From Paraglaciecola chathamensis S18K6 (GTDB lineage: Bacteria; Pseudomonadota; Gammaproteobacteria; Enterobacterales; Alteromonadaceae), in NCBI GenBank assembly GCA_000314955.1, contig BAEM01000022.1, positions 62,001 through 126,000 of the forward strand: DNA of 64,000 bases. Reading direction: 5' to 3'. How positions within the stretch are numbered: position 1 is the stretch's first letter; each line of letters starts with the position of its first letter. A program made the position numbers and the translations under genes. Positions 17,262 to 26,280 of the stretch are shown here, piece by piece. Under the pieces are notes generated by a model, which was not told where the DNA came from, did not search any database, and saw only the letters and a program-made list of their open reading frames with translations.

Positions 17262-18875
17262 TTAAAACATAAATTGAATTGAAAATAAGAACACAATTGT
17301 GAGTATGAAGAACCCAAACAATATGTAGTTGATAGGATCGATACGACCCGGTACGCGATACCATCCCTGCTCTTTCTCGTTAAGCCCTTCGCGCGCAAAA
17401 TATGCTTGCTGCCCTTTAATGGTATAGGCGTTGTAGTCATGTTGAACGCCATCAATCAGACGGCTGGCAACGATAGACACCACAATGTTGGCGCTTGCAC
17501 CTATGATGCAGTACCAAGGCCATGCAATATCAGTGTTTAGCGCGACTAATGTCACTACGATAAAACCGCTTATCGTGCCGACAATGAGTCCGTTCTCAGT
17601 GGTTTGCTTCGAGAAAAAGCCCAAAAAGAACATCCCCATTTGCGCACCAACAAAATACGATCCGACTTTAGAAAGAATCTCTAAAATTGACCCTTCACTG
17701 TACAGGTGGTAACCAATGGCCGGAAAGATGATAAGTACAGCGAATAATAGAGTGAAGAAACGTGAAGCTTTAAGGTAGTGAGCTTCAGAGGCATCTTTTT
17801 TAAAGTACTTTCTGTAAAAATCGATTGTGGCCACAGTAGATAAGGAATTAAACGACGAGTCTAAGCTCGACATAGATGCAGCCATTACTGCGGCGGCAAT
17901 AACCCCCATAAGCCCGGGTAAACCGTAGTCAGCAGCAAATTGTAGAATGATGGTATTGCTGTTCTCAAACTCTTTGCCTTGATAAAAGTCGTAAAACAAC
18001 ACACCAAGCACAATAAAAAAGAAGTAAATAAAGAACGCACAGAAACCCATGAGCAAGTAAGACTTTTTCGCATCACCGATGTTCTTCGCTGCCAATGTAC
18101 GCTGCACCATCATTTGGTTAGTACCATAAACGGTGATGTGATAGAGCGACATGGCAATAATACCGCTCCAGACCGTGGTCTCTTCGGTAAAGTCAAAGTC
18201 CCAATTAAGCGGGTTAAGCTTGCCCTGCGATTTAAGCTCACTCATTGATGAAGAAAGCGTAGTATCACCGCTTTGCAAAAGGGCGTACATGATAATACCA
18301 GCCCCCACAAATAAGATGACCGACTGAATAACATCCGTCCAAATGACCGCGGTAATCCCCCCCATCATGGTATAGATAAGTGCGATTGCAGTTACCATGA
18401 CAATAGACCACATAACGGGCACACCGGTTATAAAAGACAATACAAGAGACGTGGCATAGAGAATGGCCGCTGAGCTCATAATTTGGCTTAGTATGAAAAT
18501 ACTCGACACCATGGCTCGGGCCCGTTTTCCGAATCTTCGCTCTTGATAGTCGTAGATTGACGCCACGCCTGCGTTATAAAAGAAAGGAAAGAAAAAGATA
18601 ATGACCGCCATAATGACCAGCGGATAATTTAGGTGCAACGCGACCACTGACAGACCTTCTGAATAGGCCCATGCAGGTGCCCCCAGAAAAGTCATGGCAC
18701 TAACGTATGTGGCGATAACCGAAATACCTATCGCCCACCACGGGGTTTGTTTCTGGCCGAGATAAAAATCGTCGGAATTTTTTATATTTTTACCTATGAT
18801 CAAACCTAGTAGAAGGTTTGCAATGATGTATCCACCTAGGATAGACCAGTTTAAAACGCCAAAATTGTCAGTCAT
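17262..18875 (-). CDS. Sodium/solute symporter (SSS/SGLT family)
   Basis: The 537-residue integral membrane protein has about 14 hydrophobic segments and the family pattern: an N-terminal FYLGQKQTPWWAIGIS, then SAMTFLGAPAWAYSEGL and AAAVMAASMSSLDSSFNSLSTV with the Na-site Ser residues. The length matches SGLT-like carriers of sugars, sialic acid or cyclitols, whose substrates cannot be told by eye. It is the first gene of the minus-strand operon. A perfect 20-bp palindrome lies 64 bases upstream of its start, between it and the divergent SnoaL gene. It probably brings the substrate across the inner membrane after the TonB receptor. Confidence 0.92.
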   Translation of the reverse strand: MTDNFGVLNWSILGGYIIANLLLGLIIGKNIKNSDDFYLGQKQTPWWAIGISVIATYVSAMTFLGAPAWAYSEGLSVVALHLNYPLVIMAVIIFFFPFFYNAGVASIYDYQERRFGKRARAMVSSIFILSQIMSSAAILYATSLVLSFITGVPVMWSIVMVTAIALIYTMMGGITAVIWTDVIQSVILFVGAGIIMYALLQSGDTTLSSSMSELKSQGKLNPLNWDFDFTEETTVWSGIIAMSLYHITVYGTNQMMVQRTLAAKNIGDAKKSYLLMGFCAFFIYFFFIVLGVLFYDFYQGKEFENSNTIILQFAADYGLPGLMGVIAAAVMAASMSSLDSSFNSLSTVATIDFYRKYFKKDASEAHYLKASRFFTLLFAVLIIFPAIGYHLYSEGSILEILSKVGSYFVGAQMGMFFLGFFSKQTTENGLIVGTISGFIVVTLVALNTDIAWPWYCIIGASANIVVSIVASRLIDGVQHDYNAYTIKGQQAYFAREGLNEKEQGWYRVPGRIDPINYILFGFFILTIVFLFSIQFMF

Positions 18876-18938
18876 ATTCTTTACTCTGTCTGTTTAATAA
18901 GCGCGCTTTCTATTTACAATAATACTCAACCTAATACA

Positions 18939-18958
18939 TAATGACTTCGAAGTCATTA
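18939..18958. promoter_or_regulatory. LacI-type operator, perfect 20-bp palindrome
   Basis: TAATGACTTCGAAGTCATTA is self-complementary over all 20 bases, with the central CG typical of LacI-family operators. It lies between the divergent symporter and SnoaL genes. Related sites are at 3494 and 20373. Confidence 0.85.
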
Positions 18959-19007
18959 ATTATTTCAGTCGAAATTTACAAATTCTTAAACAAACAAGGT
19001 GCGAGAC

Positions 19008-20006
19008 ATGAATTTTAGTAGCGAAAAAGCCATTGTTAGGTCCTACCAAGCAGCCTTTGACGAAAGTCAGGCCAGTGATGTAAAAGAAGTGATTGAGTCT
19101 TATATTACTGATAATGCTAAAGTTTATGCTTGGTATCCGTTTGATAGCTGCACAACGCCAGCACAATTAGTACAAGAATTGTGGGTTCCTTTAAAGCAGA
19201 GCTTTACACGTATGAAGCGCCGTGAAGACATTTTTATGGCAGGTGAAAACGGAGTCGGTAACGGTAAATGGGTAATGTCTATGGGCCACTTTGCTGGTCT
19301 GTTTGACGCCCCGTTTCTTAATATAAGAAGCACAGGGAAACTAACATTCTTGCGCTATGCTGAGTTTTTCGAAGTCGAAAACAATAAGATAATAAGTCAC
19401 GCTATTTTCTTCGATTTAATCGCGTTAATGCAGCAGGTTGGGCTTCAACCTTTACCAGTTGAGACTGGTCATAGTTTTGTTTACCCAGGCCCATGTGACC
19501 ACAATGGATTGCTATTTGAAGACCAAGATCCTGCTGAGTCTAAAAAGACTATAGAGCTCGTCGAAGAGATGGTGAAAGATCTCGATTCACTGAATAAATC
19601 CGGCAACGACAATTGCCCTCCTGAGCTATTAGCTAAGTGCTGGAGCGAAGACATGGTGTGGTACGGACCAGCGGGTATAGGTGCTACCTATACTATCGAA
19701 CGTTATCAGCAGCAACACATGTTTCCATTTCGTAAGGGGCTGAAAGATAAGGTTTTTAATGGTCATGTGGCGCGTTTTAGTGAAGGTAATTTCGCGTGTT
19801 TCTTTGGATGGCCGAACTTATCAAACACGGCCAGCGGAGGCCTTTTTGGTATGCCAGCTTCGGGGATCCGAGCTGATATGCGAGTAGTTGATGTGTACTA
19901 TCGCAAAGGCGATAAGCTATTGGAAAACTGGGTGCTAATGGATGTACCTTACTGGCTAAAACAGCAAGGTTTAGATATTTTAACGCGCACGACTACTTAC
20001 AGCTAG
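19008..20006 (+). CDS. Tandem SnoaL/NTF2-like domain protein, 332 aa
   Basis: This is a paralog of the protein at 685-1701. Both share WYGP(S/A)GIG, a GWP turn followed by GxFG or GWLG, and ENWVL(V/M)D near the end. Two NTF2-like domains span about residues 15-150 and 180-325. The ATG at 19008 has AAGGTG eight bases upstream, and a GTG at 18999 is possible but less likely. The gene is divergent from the symporter and shares its operator. It is followed by 520 bases containing a second operator and then the TonB receptor. Confidence 0.8.
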   Translation: MNFSSEKAIVRSYQAAFDESQASDVKEVIESYITDNAKVYAWYPFDSCTTPAQLVQELWVPLKQSFTRMKRREDIFMAGENGVGNGKWVMSMGHFAGLFDAPFLNIRSTGKLTFLRYAEFFEVENNKIISHAIFFDLIALMQQVGLQPLPVETGHSFVYPGPCDHNGLLFEDQDPAESKKTIELVEEMVKDLDSLNKSGNDNCPPELLAKCWSEDMVWYGPAGIGATYTIERYQQQHMFPFRKGLKDKVFNGHVARFSEGNFACFFGWPNLSNTASGGLFGMPASGIRADMRVVDVYYRKGDKLLENWVLMDVPYWLKQQGLDILTRTTTYS

Positions 20007-20526
20007 TCTCACGTTTACCCCCATAAAAAGTATCAGACTACCTATAAAAGTAGTCTTATTCAGTTACCGTCAGCCCAGCATAGAAGACCTCTGTAACGGG
20101 CTGGCTTTAAGCAAAAATATTGCCCTACATCTGCTTAATTAACTCTCTCCCTGCCTCTCAGCACACGGTATAAAATACGCAAACACTCGCTCTGATAAGA
20201 CCAGTCACAATGACTTTAAGTCACGTTATTATACTTCGGAATCGATCATTACATCAGTTTATTTACCACTCAAAATCAATTAATAATTCATACATAACAA
20301 TTAGTTATGAATGCTTCATGGTTATTAACAAAAACTTAAAAGTTATGAATTAACAAGTCTTGAACATTTTTTATTGACTTCGAAGTTATTTGAGTTGTAT
20401 GTTTATAGCACAAGAATTAAACAAACCGATGTGGCCTAGTGTTAATTAGCGTTATATATGGTTTGAAAAGCGCAGTGTATTCACTGTTACTTCAAATAAG
20501 GTTTTACAACTCCGGGAACTATCACG
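20007..20526. other. Long leader region of the TonB receptor gene
   Basis: There is no gene in these 520 bases. They hold a 13-bp palindrome TGACTTTAAGTCA at 20211, an AT-rich stretch with repeated ATAACAATTAGTTATGA words around 20295, and the operator variant at 20373-20390, about 140 bases before the receptor start. A promoter is expected here. Confidence 0.6.
20373..20390. promoter_or_regulatory. LacI-type operator variant upstream of the TonB receptor
   Basis: ATTGACTTCGAAGTTATT differs from the perfect operator core at 18940-18957 at two positions, one in each arm. It is about 137 bases before the receptor start codon. Confidence 0.75.
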
Positions 20527-22935
20527 ATGAAACGAGATCAACAAACGTACCATACAACATACCTCTCCCGTGCCATACAAAGTGCACTTCTAATTGGTGT
20601 TAGTTTTTGTACAAACGCTCAGCAAGAAACCTCTGACAACGAAGCAATTTCAACGGGTGTTGAGCGCATTGAAGTAACAGCTAACAGGCAGTCTCAGGAT
20701 TTGCAGGAAGTTTCATCTTCTGTAAGTGCGTTAAGTGCAGATGACATACTGCGCAATGGCATTGAAAGTATAAATGGTCTTGAAAATGTCGTCCCTGGAT
20801 TAAGAATCGGTAGTTCCGGCGGTGAAGTTCGCCCCGCTATGCGCGGTGCACGTACCAATGAGGTTGGTGTAGCAGGAACCGGTATTGCAGAACAAGTCGT
20901 GGGTATTTTTCAAGATGGTATTTACGTGCCAACCACAACCGGTGGATTGGGAGCGTATGTTGATGTTGAACGTATAGAAGTATTGCGCGGGCCACAAGGG
21001 ACCTTATACGGAAGAAATACATTCGCGGGCAGTATTAACGTGATATCAAAGCAGCCAGAACTTGGCTATACAAGCGGCTCAGCTAAACTGACTCACGGTA
21101 GCTATGACCGTTCAGCTTATGAAGCCATATTAAACTTGCCGCTTGGTGATAAAGCGGCGACGCGTTTTGTAATGAGCCATGACCGACACGACGGCATGAT
21201 TGAAAACCATTTTCTTCCAGGCTCGTCGGATGATTTACGTGAGAAGAATCAATTCTACTTACGCAACACCACAAAATACGAATTCTCAGAAGACTTTACT
21301 GCCCTATTGCGGGTTGATTACAGCAAAAAAGATGCTAACTCAGAAGCAATTTGGGGCTACCAACAAACAGCCGGCTACCAAATATCTGAAACCGAGCCAG
21401 GCTCGGGTATTTATAACCCGAATGCCACGGTAACACCTGGGCATATTTATCAGCCTGCTAATGCCGAGCGTGATGATGAGGGTCCTTACGATGTTTATAG
21501 AAACGCCGTGTCTTTTGATAATCAAGAAGCATGGTCGGCAACCCTGACCCTTGATTGGGCGCTGGAATGGGTCAACGCTAAGTGGACCACCAACTATTCT
21601 GAATTATCAGGCGAGCAGTTTTACGACAACGATTACAGCGACGGCGGTGTTGATTTTGTGGGTGGCTTTGGCCGTCAAGATGACCAAAAAGCCTTCTCTA
21701 CTGAGCTACAGTTGTCATCAGTTGAAAGTGAGAGCCCCTTTTCATGGATAGCTGGCGTGTATTTGTTCTCTCAAGAAGCGGATTGGGAATGGTTGTGGCC
21801 TGAAGACACAACCGGCAATGGTGAACCTGATTCAATTACGGTTCCATCGTGGGGCAACCCGAACCACGATCCACATGAAGTAGATTCGATAGCCATATTT
21901 GGTCAAGCGCGTTATCAAATTAACGATAGCAACCGCCTGTTAGTTGGGCTTCGTTACAATGAAGACGAAAAAACCTTTACTGGCGATTCAATTCCGGATT
22001 GGGACGATTCTGCAGTATTGTGGAAATTAGCTTACGAGCTTGATGTTGCAAAAGACGTGATGGTTTACGCCAGCGCAGCCACTGGTTATCGCACAGGTGG
22101 AGCGAACGACGCACGCGTAGTCAATCGCGGAGCTAACGCCTTGTATGACAACGAAGAAGTTATCTCTTATGAAGTCGGTTTAAAGAGCTTTTTGTTTGAC
22201 AACACAGTGCGCTTTAACGTGTCGGCATTTGCTAACCAATATGATGATGTAAAAGCACAGCTTTTTGCAGTGTCTTGTAACGACACGACTTCTGACCTAA
22301 CGGTTGGTCAGTGTGTAGCGACAGGGGTAAGTACAACGTTTGAGTATTATGAAAACGGTGGACAGGTTGACACCTATGGCCTAGAAGCTGATTTAGAGTG
22401 GCGCCCGCTTAGCGAGCTTACTCTTAATGCCACGCTATCGTTACTTGACGCCGAGTTTGCCGATGATTTCGCGGTAGGCAATTCACAGCTTCAACCATTA
22501 TTGGGCTTGGGAAATATTGATGGTCGTCAAGATATCAATGACCCGAATAGTCAGTTTAGCTTTGCAGGTTACTCCCCTGCCATGTCGCCTGACTATACCC
22601 TTGGTTTGAGCGCACGTTATGAATATGCATTGTCAAATGGTGGCTATGTTACGCCTTACCTACATGTAAACTTTGTTGATGACCATTACGCTTTCGACAT
22701 TAACATCCCAGAAACTAAGGTTGATGCTCACGCCATGGTGACGGCCCGCGTCTCGTGGGAAGTAAACGAAAACCTAAACATCGATTTCTTTGCCAACAAT
22801 TTAACTGATGAAGAAGTGTTAACGCGTGCGGTAGTTCAATCGCAGGTTCTGAATAGTTTGCCAATCAATTCTATTCAAGCAAACTGGAATAACCCGCGTA
22901 CATACGGTGTTAGCTTACAATACAAATTTGAATAA
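20527..22935 (+). CDS. TonB-dependent outer-membrane receptor, 802 aa
   Basis: An N-terminal signal (cleavage near NAQQ) and a TonB-box-like GVERIEVTANRQ are followed by a plug domain (DDILRNGIESINGLENVVPGL, FQDGIYVPTTTGG, VDVERIEVLRGPQGTLYGRN). A 22-strand-type barrel ends in NPRTYGVSLQYKFE with a terminal aromatic. It belongs to the small-molecule or oligosaccharide uptake type and not the SusC type. No SusD-like partner is present. A LacI-type operator precedes it and a hairpin follows. In context it should import the regulon's substrate across the outer membrane. Confidence 0.93.
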   Translation: MKRDQQTYHTTYLSRAIQSALLIGVSFCTNAQQETSDNEAISTGVERIEVTANRQSQDLQEVSSSVSALSADDILRNGIESINGLENVVPGLRIGSSGGEVRPAMRGARTNEVGVAGTGIAEQVVGIFQDGIYVPTTTGGLGAYVDVERIEVLRGPQGTLYGRNTFAGSINVISKQPELGYTSGSAKLTHGSYDRSAYEAILNLPLGDKAATRFVMSHDRHDGMIENHFLPGSSDDLREKNQFYLRNTTKYEFSEDFTALLRVDYSKKDANSEAIWGYQQTAGYQISETEPGSGIYNPNATVTPGHIYQPANAERDDEGPYDVYRNAVSFDNQEAWSATLTLDWALEWVNAKWTTNYSELSGEQFYDNDYSDGGVDFVGGFGRQDDQKAFSTELQLSSVESESPFSWIAGVYLFSQEADWEWLWPEDTTGNGEPDSITVPSWGNPNHDPHEVDSIAIFGQARYQINDSNRLLVGLRYNEDEKTFTGDSIPDWDDSAVLWKLAYELDVAKDVMVYASAATGYRTGGANDARVVNRGANALYDNEEVISYEVGLKSFLFDNTVRFNVSAFANQYDDVKAQLFAVSCNDTTSDLTVGQCVATGVSTTFEYYENGGQVDTYGLEADLEWRPLSELTLNATLSLLDAEFADDFAVGNSQLQPLLGLGNIDGRQDINDPNSQFSFAGYSPAMSPDYTLGLSARYEYALSNGGYVTPYLHVNFVDDHYAFDINIPETKVDAHAMVTARVSWEVNENLNIDFFANNLTDEEVLTRAVVQSQVLNSLPINSIQANWNNPRTYGVSLQYKFE

Positions 22936-22963
22936 TTAAGCGCGCTGCGCTTACTTAACTTTT

Positions 22964-23000
22964 AAAACTGGGTAATCGCGTGAGTGATTTACCCAGTTTT
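22964..23000 (+). terminator. Hairpin after the TonB receptor gene
   Basis: A 12-bp stem AAAACTGGGTAA/TTACCCAGTTTT has a 13-base loop and ends in TTTTATTA. It fits a factor-independent terminator about 30 bases after the receptor stop. Confidence 0.75.
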
Positions 23001-23105
23001 ATTAGGTGCATACCTACATTTAACTCCTTGCTCAACACACCGCTGTAGCGGTATTCGAGCTAGGTTGACGACTTAATACACTTATCACTTTTCGGGAGAT
23101 ATGAA

Positions 23106-23633
23106 ATGAAAGGTTCTCGTCCAGAACAAGGCATTCTTACAAAAGACAACGACTTATCAAAAACGCAAGACACCATAGATACCATTGATTCAATGGTGGA
23201 TGGGTTAAACGACCATGATATTGACAACATGGGCCGCTTTTTCAGTGAAAATTTTCGCTGGATGGGTAACGCCGGATGTGGATTTAAGCAAGGTTTGAAA
23301 GAGTTCCAAGACAATTGGCAGCGCCCTTTTCAAGCCGCATTTTCTGACAAAGTATGTATTGATGAAGCCCGTGTTACCCAAGGAGAATGGTGTGCTGCAT
23401 TTGGCCGCCAAGAAGCCGTGCATTCTGGCACATTCATGGGCATTGAGCCGACAGGAAAGCGGGTCGAGATCCGCTACATGGATTTTTGGAAAGTGGTAGA
23501 CGGTAAAATTGTAGATAACTGGGTAAACGTTGATTTTCCTTATATTATGCAGCAGCTAGGTGTTGACCCATTTAATGGCCATGGTTGGGAAAATCGTGAC
23601 TCTGGGAGAATGCCGGTGCAAAACGGCGAATAA
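23106..23633 (+). CDS. SnoaL/NTF2-like protein, 175 aa
   Basis: A single SnoaL-like domain spans about residues 22-165: TIDSMVDGLNDHDIDNMGRFF, FRWMGNAGCGFKQGLKEFQ, MDFWKVVDGKIVDNWVNVDFPYIMQQLGVDP. The close of the domain (NWVNVD, QLGVD) matches that of the tandem SnoaL proteins at 685 and 19008, so it looks like a half-length paralog. A longer N-terminal tail is present. The ATG is preceded by GGGAGATATGAA. It follows the TonB receptor but is separated from it by a hairpin, so it may have its own promoter. Confidence 0.82.
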   Translation: MKGSRPEQGILTKDNDLSKTQDTIDTIDSMVDGLNDHDIDNMGRFFSENFRWMGNAGCGFKQGLKEFQDNWQRPFQAAFSDKVCIDEARVTQGEWCAAFGRQEAVHSGTFMGIEPTGKRVEIRYMDFWKVVDGKIVDNWVNVDFPYIMQQLGVDPFNGHGWENRDSGRMPVQNGE

Positions 23634-23823
23634 AACGTGTACGTAGCGATACCCGCTAAAGTCGTAAACCCGCTAAGGACCAATACTTTTAGCGGGTGGA
23701 CTCTTATCATGCTCATGGTGATGCACAGCCACACCGTTATTTGCTCTACACAGCTGTACATTTCAACTTTCCAATAACGTCTGCTCTTTAGTAGATTTTG
23801 CCAAGGGATAAACAGCCGCCCGT

Positions 23824-24507
23824 TTAGGTGACCGCCTGATTTTGCGTGTTAGCGTTCGTGTTCACGTTCGCGTGCCCAATGAAACTTAAACCTAACCAAA
23901 TAAACCAAACTATTTGCGAAACACCAAAAATCTCAGTGAAAATGCCAGCTGGATAGACAGTTGCTATACCAGCAACACCAACGAATAGACCAAGGTAATT
24001 GTGCCATCTAGAAAATATGTTGCTAAACAAGTTACATAGACTGATTAATAGCACCCACACACCACCCACTAATTCATTGCCGCCTCCTAAGCTTTCTGTA
24101 AGCAAGGATACGATATACCAAACCTCTGATGCGCGTTCACTATTTATAGCTGCCAGCTCAACAACCGAGCCCAAGCCTATAATAAATATCATGCCGCTCG
24201 CGATAACAAGGCCGACCCATAACGCGCCAAATAAAGTAGCGAGCTTACTTAGATAAAGTGTTCTGAGTGTGGCGTGTTTCTCTGAAAGCCCTAAAACCAA
24301 GACCGACAATACAACACCAAATAAGATATAGATTGAAAAGTAAACAATGCTTATTGAAAGGTGATTACGCGAAAGATACTCAAGCTGTTCAGATACCTCA
24401 GCAGAGTGCGGATAGGCCCAAAAAGCGCCAAAATATAAAAATGCAGCGATATAAATCAGTGCTAAAAATAAGGCGCAAAGCCCAGAAGCATAATCTACTT
24501 TTTTCAT
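23824..24507 (-). CDS. DUF4386-like membrane protein, 227 aa
   Basis: Six hydrophobic segments are visible (around residues 7-28, 47-70, 85-110, 130-150, 165-185 and 195-212), with a middle GGVWVLLISLCNLF. The layout resembles DUF4386-type proteins. The ATG at 24507 has AGGGG seven bases upstream, so the longer start at 24522 is not used. The C-terminal tail is Asn/Thr-rich (NVNTNANTQNQ), from near-repeated codons. It is the first of several minus-strand accessory genes. No function is known. Confidence 0.65.
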   Translation of the reverse strand: MKKVDYASGLCALFLALIYIAAFLYFGAFWAYPHSAEVSEQLEYLSRNHLSISIVYFSIYILFGVVLSVLVLGLSEKHATLRTLYLSKLATLFGALWVGLVIASGMIFIIGLGSVVELAAINSERASEVWYIVSLLTESLGGGNELVGGVWVLLISLCNLFSNIFSRWHNYLGLFVGVAGIATVYPAGIFTEIFGVSQIVWFIWLGLSFIGHANVNTNANTQNQAVT

Positions 24508-24684
24508 TTTTAACCCCTTCATGGAATGACCGCTAAAGCAGCAAACAAAAGCAATAACAAATTGACATCAATAGCAGCGATACGACTGAACCCGCGTGTA
24601 AATGTGTGACAATGCCGTGCAGTAATAGACAGTCGTTAGTTTGCGCTAGCCTCGCATTAGTGGCTTAACGAGGCCTTGAACCGC

Positions 24685-25149
24685 TCAATTTGATTGTGTC
24701 ACCGTGTCTGTTCGAAGTACATAATGGTCAAATGCAGTCACTTTATAATAGCCATTTTTTTCGTATAGTGCTTTCGCTGCCTCATTATTAACAGCCGTCG
24801 CTAGCTTAAGCGAAAAGCTAGCGTTGTTTCTGGCGAAATCTTCTACATGTTTTAGTAGGCCACTCGCTATCCCCTTCCCTCGCGCGTTGGGTAACACGAA
24901 CAAGTCATTTAAGTACCACATTGTTTTCATGGCGACAGATGAGAATGAGGGGTATAGCTGAATGAAGCCTAAAGCTAAACCGTCTGAATCAACTGCTATG
25001 AAGAACTCAGAGTCGTTCTTTAAAAAGCGTTCAGACAGGAAATCAGATGCAGCATCAATATCAGATTCTTGCCCATAAAACTGACGATAAAGGTCAAAAA
25101 TTTTTGATGCTTCTTCGATATGGTTATTATTCGCTTTCCAGATTTGCAT
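24685..25149 (-). CDS. GNAT-family N-acetyltransferase
   Basis: The 154-residue protein has the GNAT fold order: an N-terminal IWKANNNHIEEASKIFDLYR, central LGFIQLYPSFSS, then motif A NDLFVLPNARGKGIASGLLKHVEDFA with the RGKGIA acetyl-CoA loop, and AKALYEKNGYYK near the end. The ATG has AGGACAGCAGG upstream. The substrate cannot be read. GNAT genes are common in integron cassettes, but no clear attC flanks this one. Confidence 0.88.
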   Translation of the reverse strand: MQIWKANNNHIEEASKIFDLYRQFYGQESDIDAASDFLSERFLKNDSEFFIAVDSDGLALGFIQLYPSFSSVAMKTMWYLNDLFVLPNARGKGIASGLLKHVEDFARNNASFSLKLATAVNNEAAKALYEKNGYYKVTAFDHYVLRTDTVTQSN

Positions 25150-25241
25150 ATTAACCTGCTGTCCTTTTTAGGTATATCGGTTGAAATGAGCGGTGACTGA
25201 GTAGCATCCATCCGCCTGAAGTAAATTGTATGGCTTGAGGT

Positions 25242-25883
25242 TCAGTCTCTAACGGATTTAGAATTCGAAAATGAAAATGTCCCCCAGGTCGACTCATCGA
25301 TATCAACTGCATTGTCAGGGTAAATGAATTGGGCGCCATACTGTCCTTCGTGATGAACGCCGCTGACCTCAATCATCATTTTCCAGCTGTTACCTAGGAA
25401 TTTCTTGCGCAAAACCTGAATTTCCCGATGTGATCCCTCTAGAAACTTAGTTCGGACTCCCTCTTCGGTTTCTTCATTACCTGCATAAGGCACCCAGAAT
25501 CCGCTCCAGTCTTCCAGTTCCCAGAATTTGGTTTCACTCCACTCTTTGTCTGTGCGCAATCGCTGCCCTAACTGAGCTGATGCATGAAGGTTGTGAAAAT
25601 GCCCCGTTTGGGCGTCTTCGATATAGAGATCGATGACCGTATAGTCTTCTGCTTTGCCTTTGGCGCAAACAAATAGGGAATTTCTATCGTGCATGAGATA
25701 AACGGCTACTTGCGCTGGAAGTTCAATCTTGGTTGCTAGTTTCCACTCCTCGTTGCCACAACGACCGTCGAATAATGGCGCCTGGTCAGTTTGCTCTATA
25801 GCGATTACTTCAGCGGCGTTGGCATCAGCCGCCCCTAATGTTAGAGCAGCCCCCAATGAAAGCGATGTTAATAGTATTTTCAC
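25242..25883 (-). CDS. Secreted CBM9/DOMON-like domain protein, 213 aa
   Basis: A Sec signal (KILLTSLSLGAALTLGAADANA) precedes a beta-sandwich with the pattern of family-9 carbohydrate-binding-like domains: APLFDGRCGNEEWKLATKIEL, AVYLMHDRNSLFVCAKG and a closing TWGTFSFSNS. The start is taken as the GTG at 25883, which has AAGAAGG upstream. A longer frame to 25985 adds 34 residues before the signal and has no ribosome site. The domain could bind a sugar or haem. It stands alone among accessory genes. Confidence 0.68.
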   Translation of the reverse strand: MKILLTSLSLGAALTLGAADANAAEVIAIEQTDQAPLFDGRCGNEEWKLATKIELPAQVAVYLMHDRNSLFVCAKGKAEDYTVIDLYIEDAQTGHFHNLHASAQLGQRLRTDKEWSETKFWELEDWSGFWVPYAGNEETEEGVRTKFLEGSHREIQVLRKKFLGNSWKMMIEVSGVHHEGQYGAQFIYPDNAVDIDESTWGTFSFSNSKSVRD

Positions 25884-26012
25884 GATAACCTTCTTATGTT
25901 TCAGTGTTAAACGGCACAGGTATTTAAAGCATGACGCCTTCATAGCGAGCTGAAATACAATGGCAAGATACTCGCAGCACGCCATGGTATCTTTAACCTA
26001 GTATGCGTTTGT

Positions 26013-26280
26013 TATACCATTCCACTTTAATAAGTGATCACTCAGCGAGAGTTTAAAAGGGCTTAAACAAGGCGCATGACTGAATGAATAGTTGTTCTCT
26101 TTCGAAGTCATGCAAAGCAGTGTAAGCCCTTTTAAAACTCGCCTGAAAGGAATGCCCCAGCAGCTTTTGCTCTGCGTTCTCACTATTCGAAAGGGAACAA
26201 CCATTACTTCATAGCGACGCCTTAATCAAAAACCGCTGGACGCATTCTGAGGGGGCACTTATTAATGTGGATTGGTATTA
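26013..26280. mobile_element. 268-bp MITE with TATACC/TAATACC inverted ends
   Basis: The ends ATACCATTCCACTTTAATAA and, reversed, ATACCAATCCACATTAATAA are about 34-bp imperfect inverted repeats ending at CTCAG. Inside are nested inverted words: GTTTAAAAGGGCTTA with TAAGCCCTTTTAAAAC, and GTTGTTCTCTTTCGA with TCGAAAGGGAACAAC. It encodes nothing. A partial copy (one end) is at 34653, and shorter TAATACC ends occur at 14911, 47125 and 54959. It abuts the stop of the glyoxalase-like gene. Confidence 0.8.

Noticed and set aside
20209-20225. TGACTTTAAGTCA as a fourth LacI operator
   Set aside because: The half-sites match but the palindrome is 13 bases with an odd centre, one base shorter than the operators, so spacing does not fit.
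24580-24690. GCCTCG...CGAGGC hairpin as a terminator for the GNAT gene
   Set aside because: The loop is long (about 14 bases), there is no U-tract, and it overlaps the end of the gene region only loosely.
26098-26113. TTTCGAAGTCATG as an operator half-site
   Set aside because: Only one arm matches, and the word lies inside a MITE where it pairs with another internal segment.
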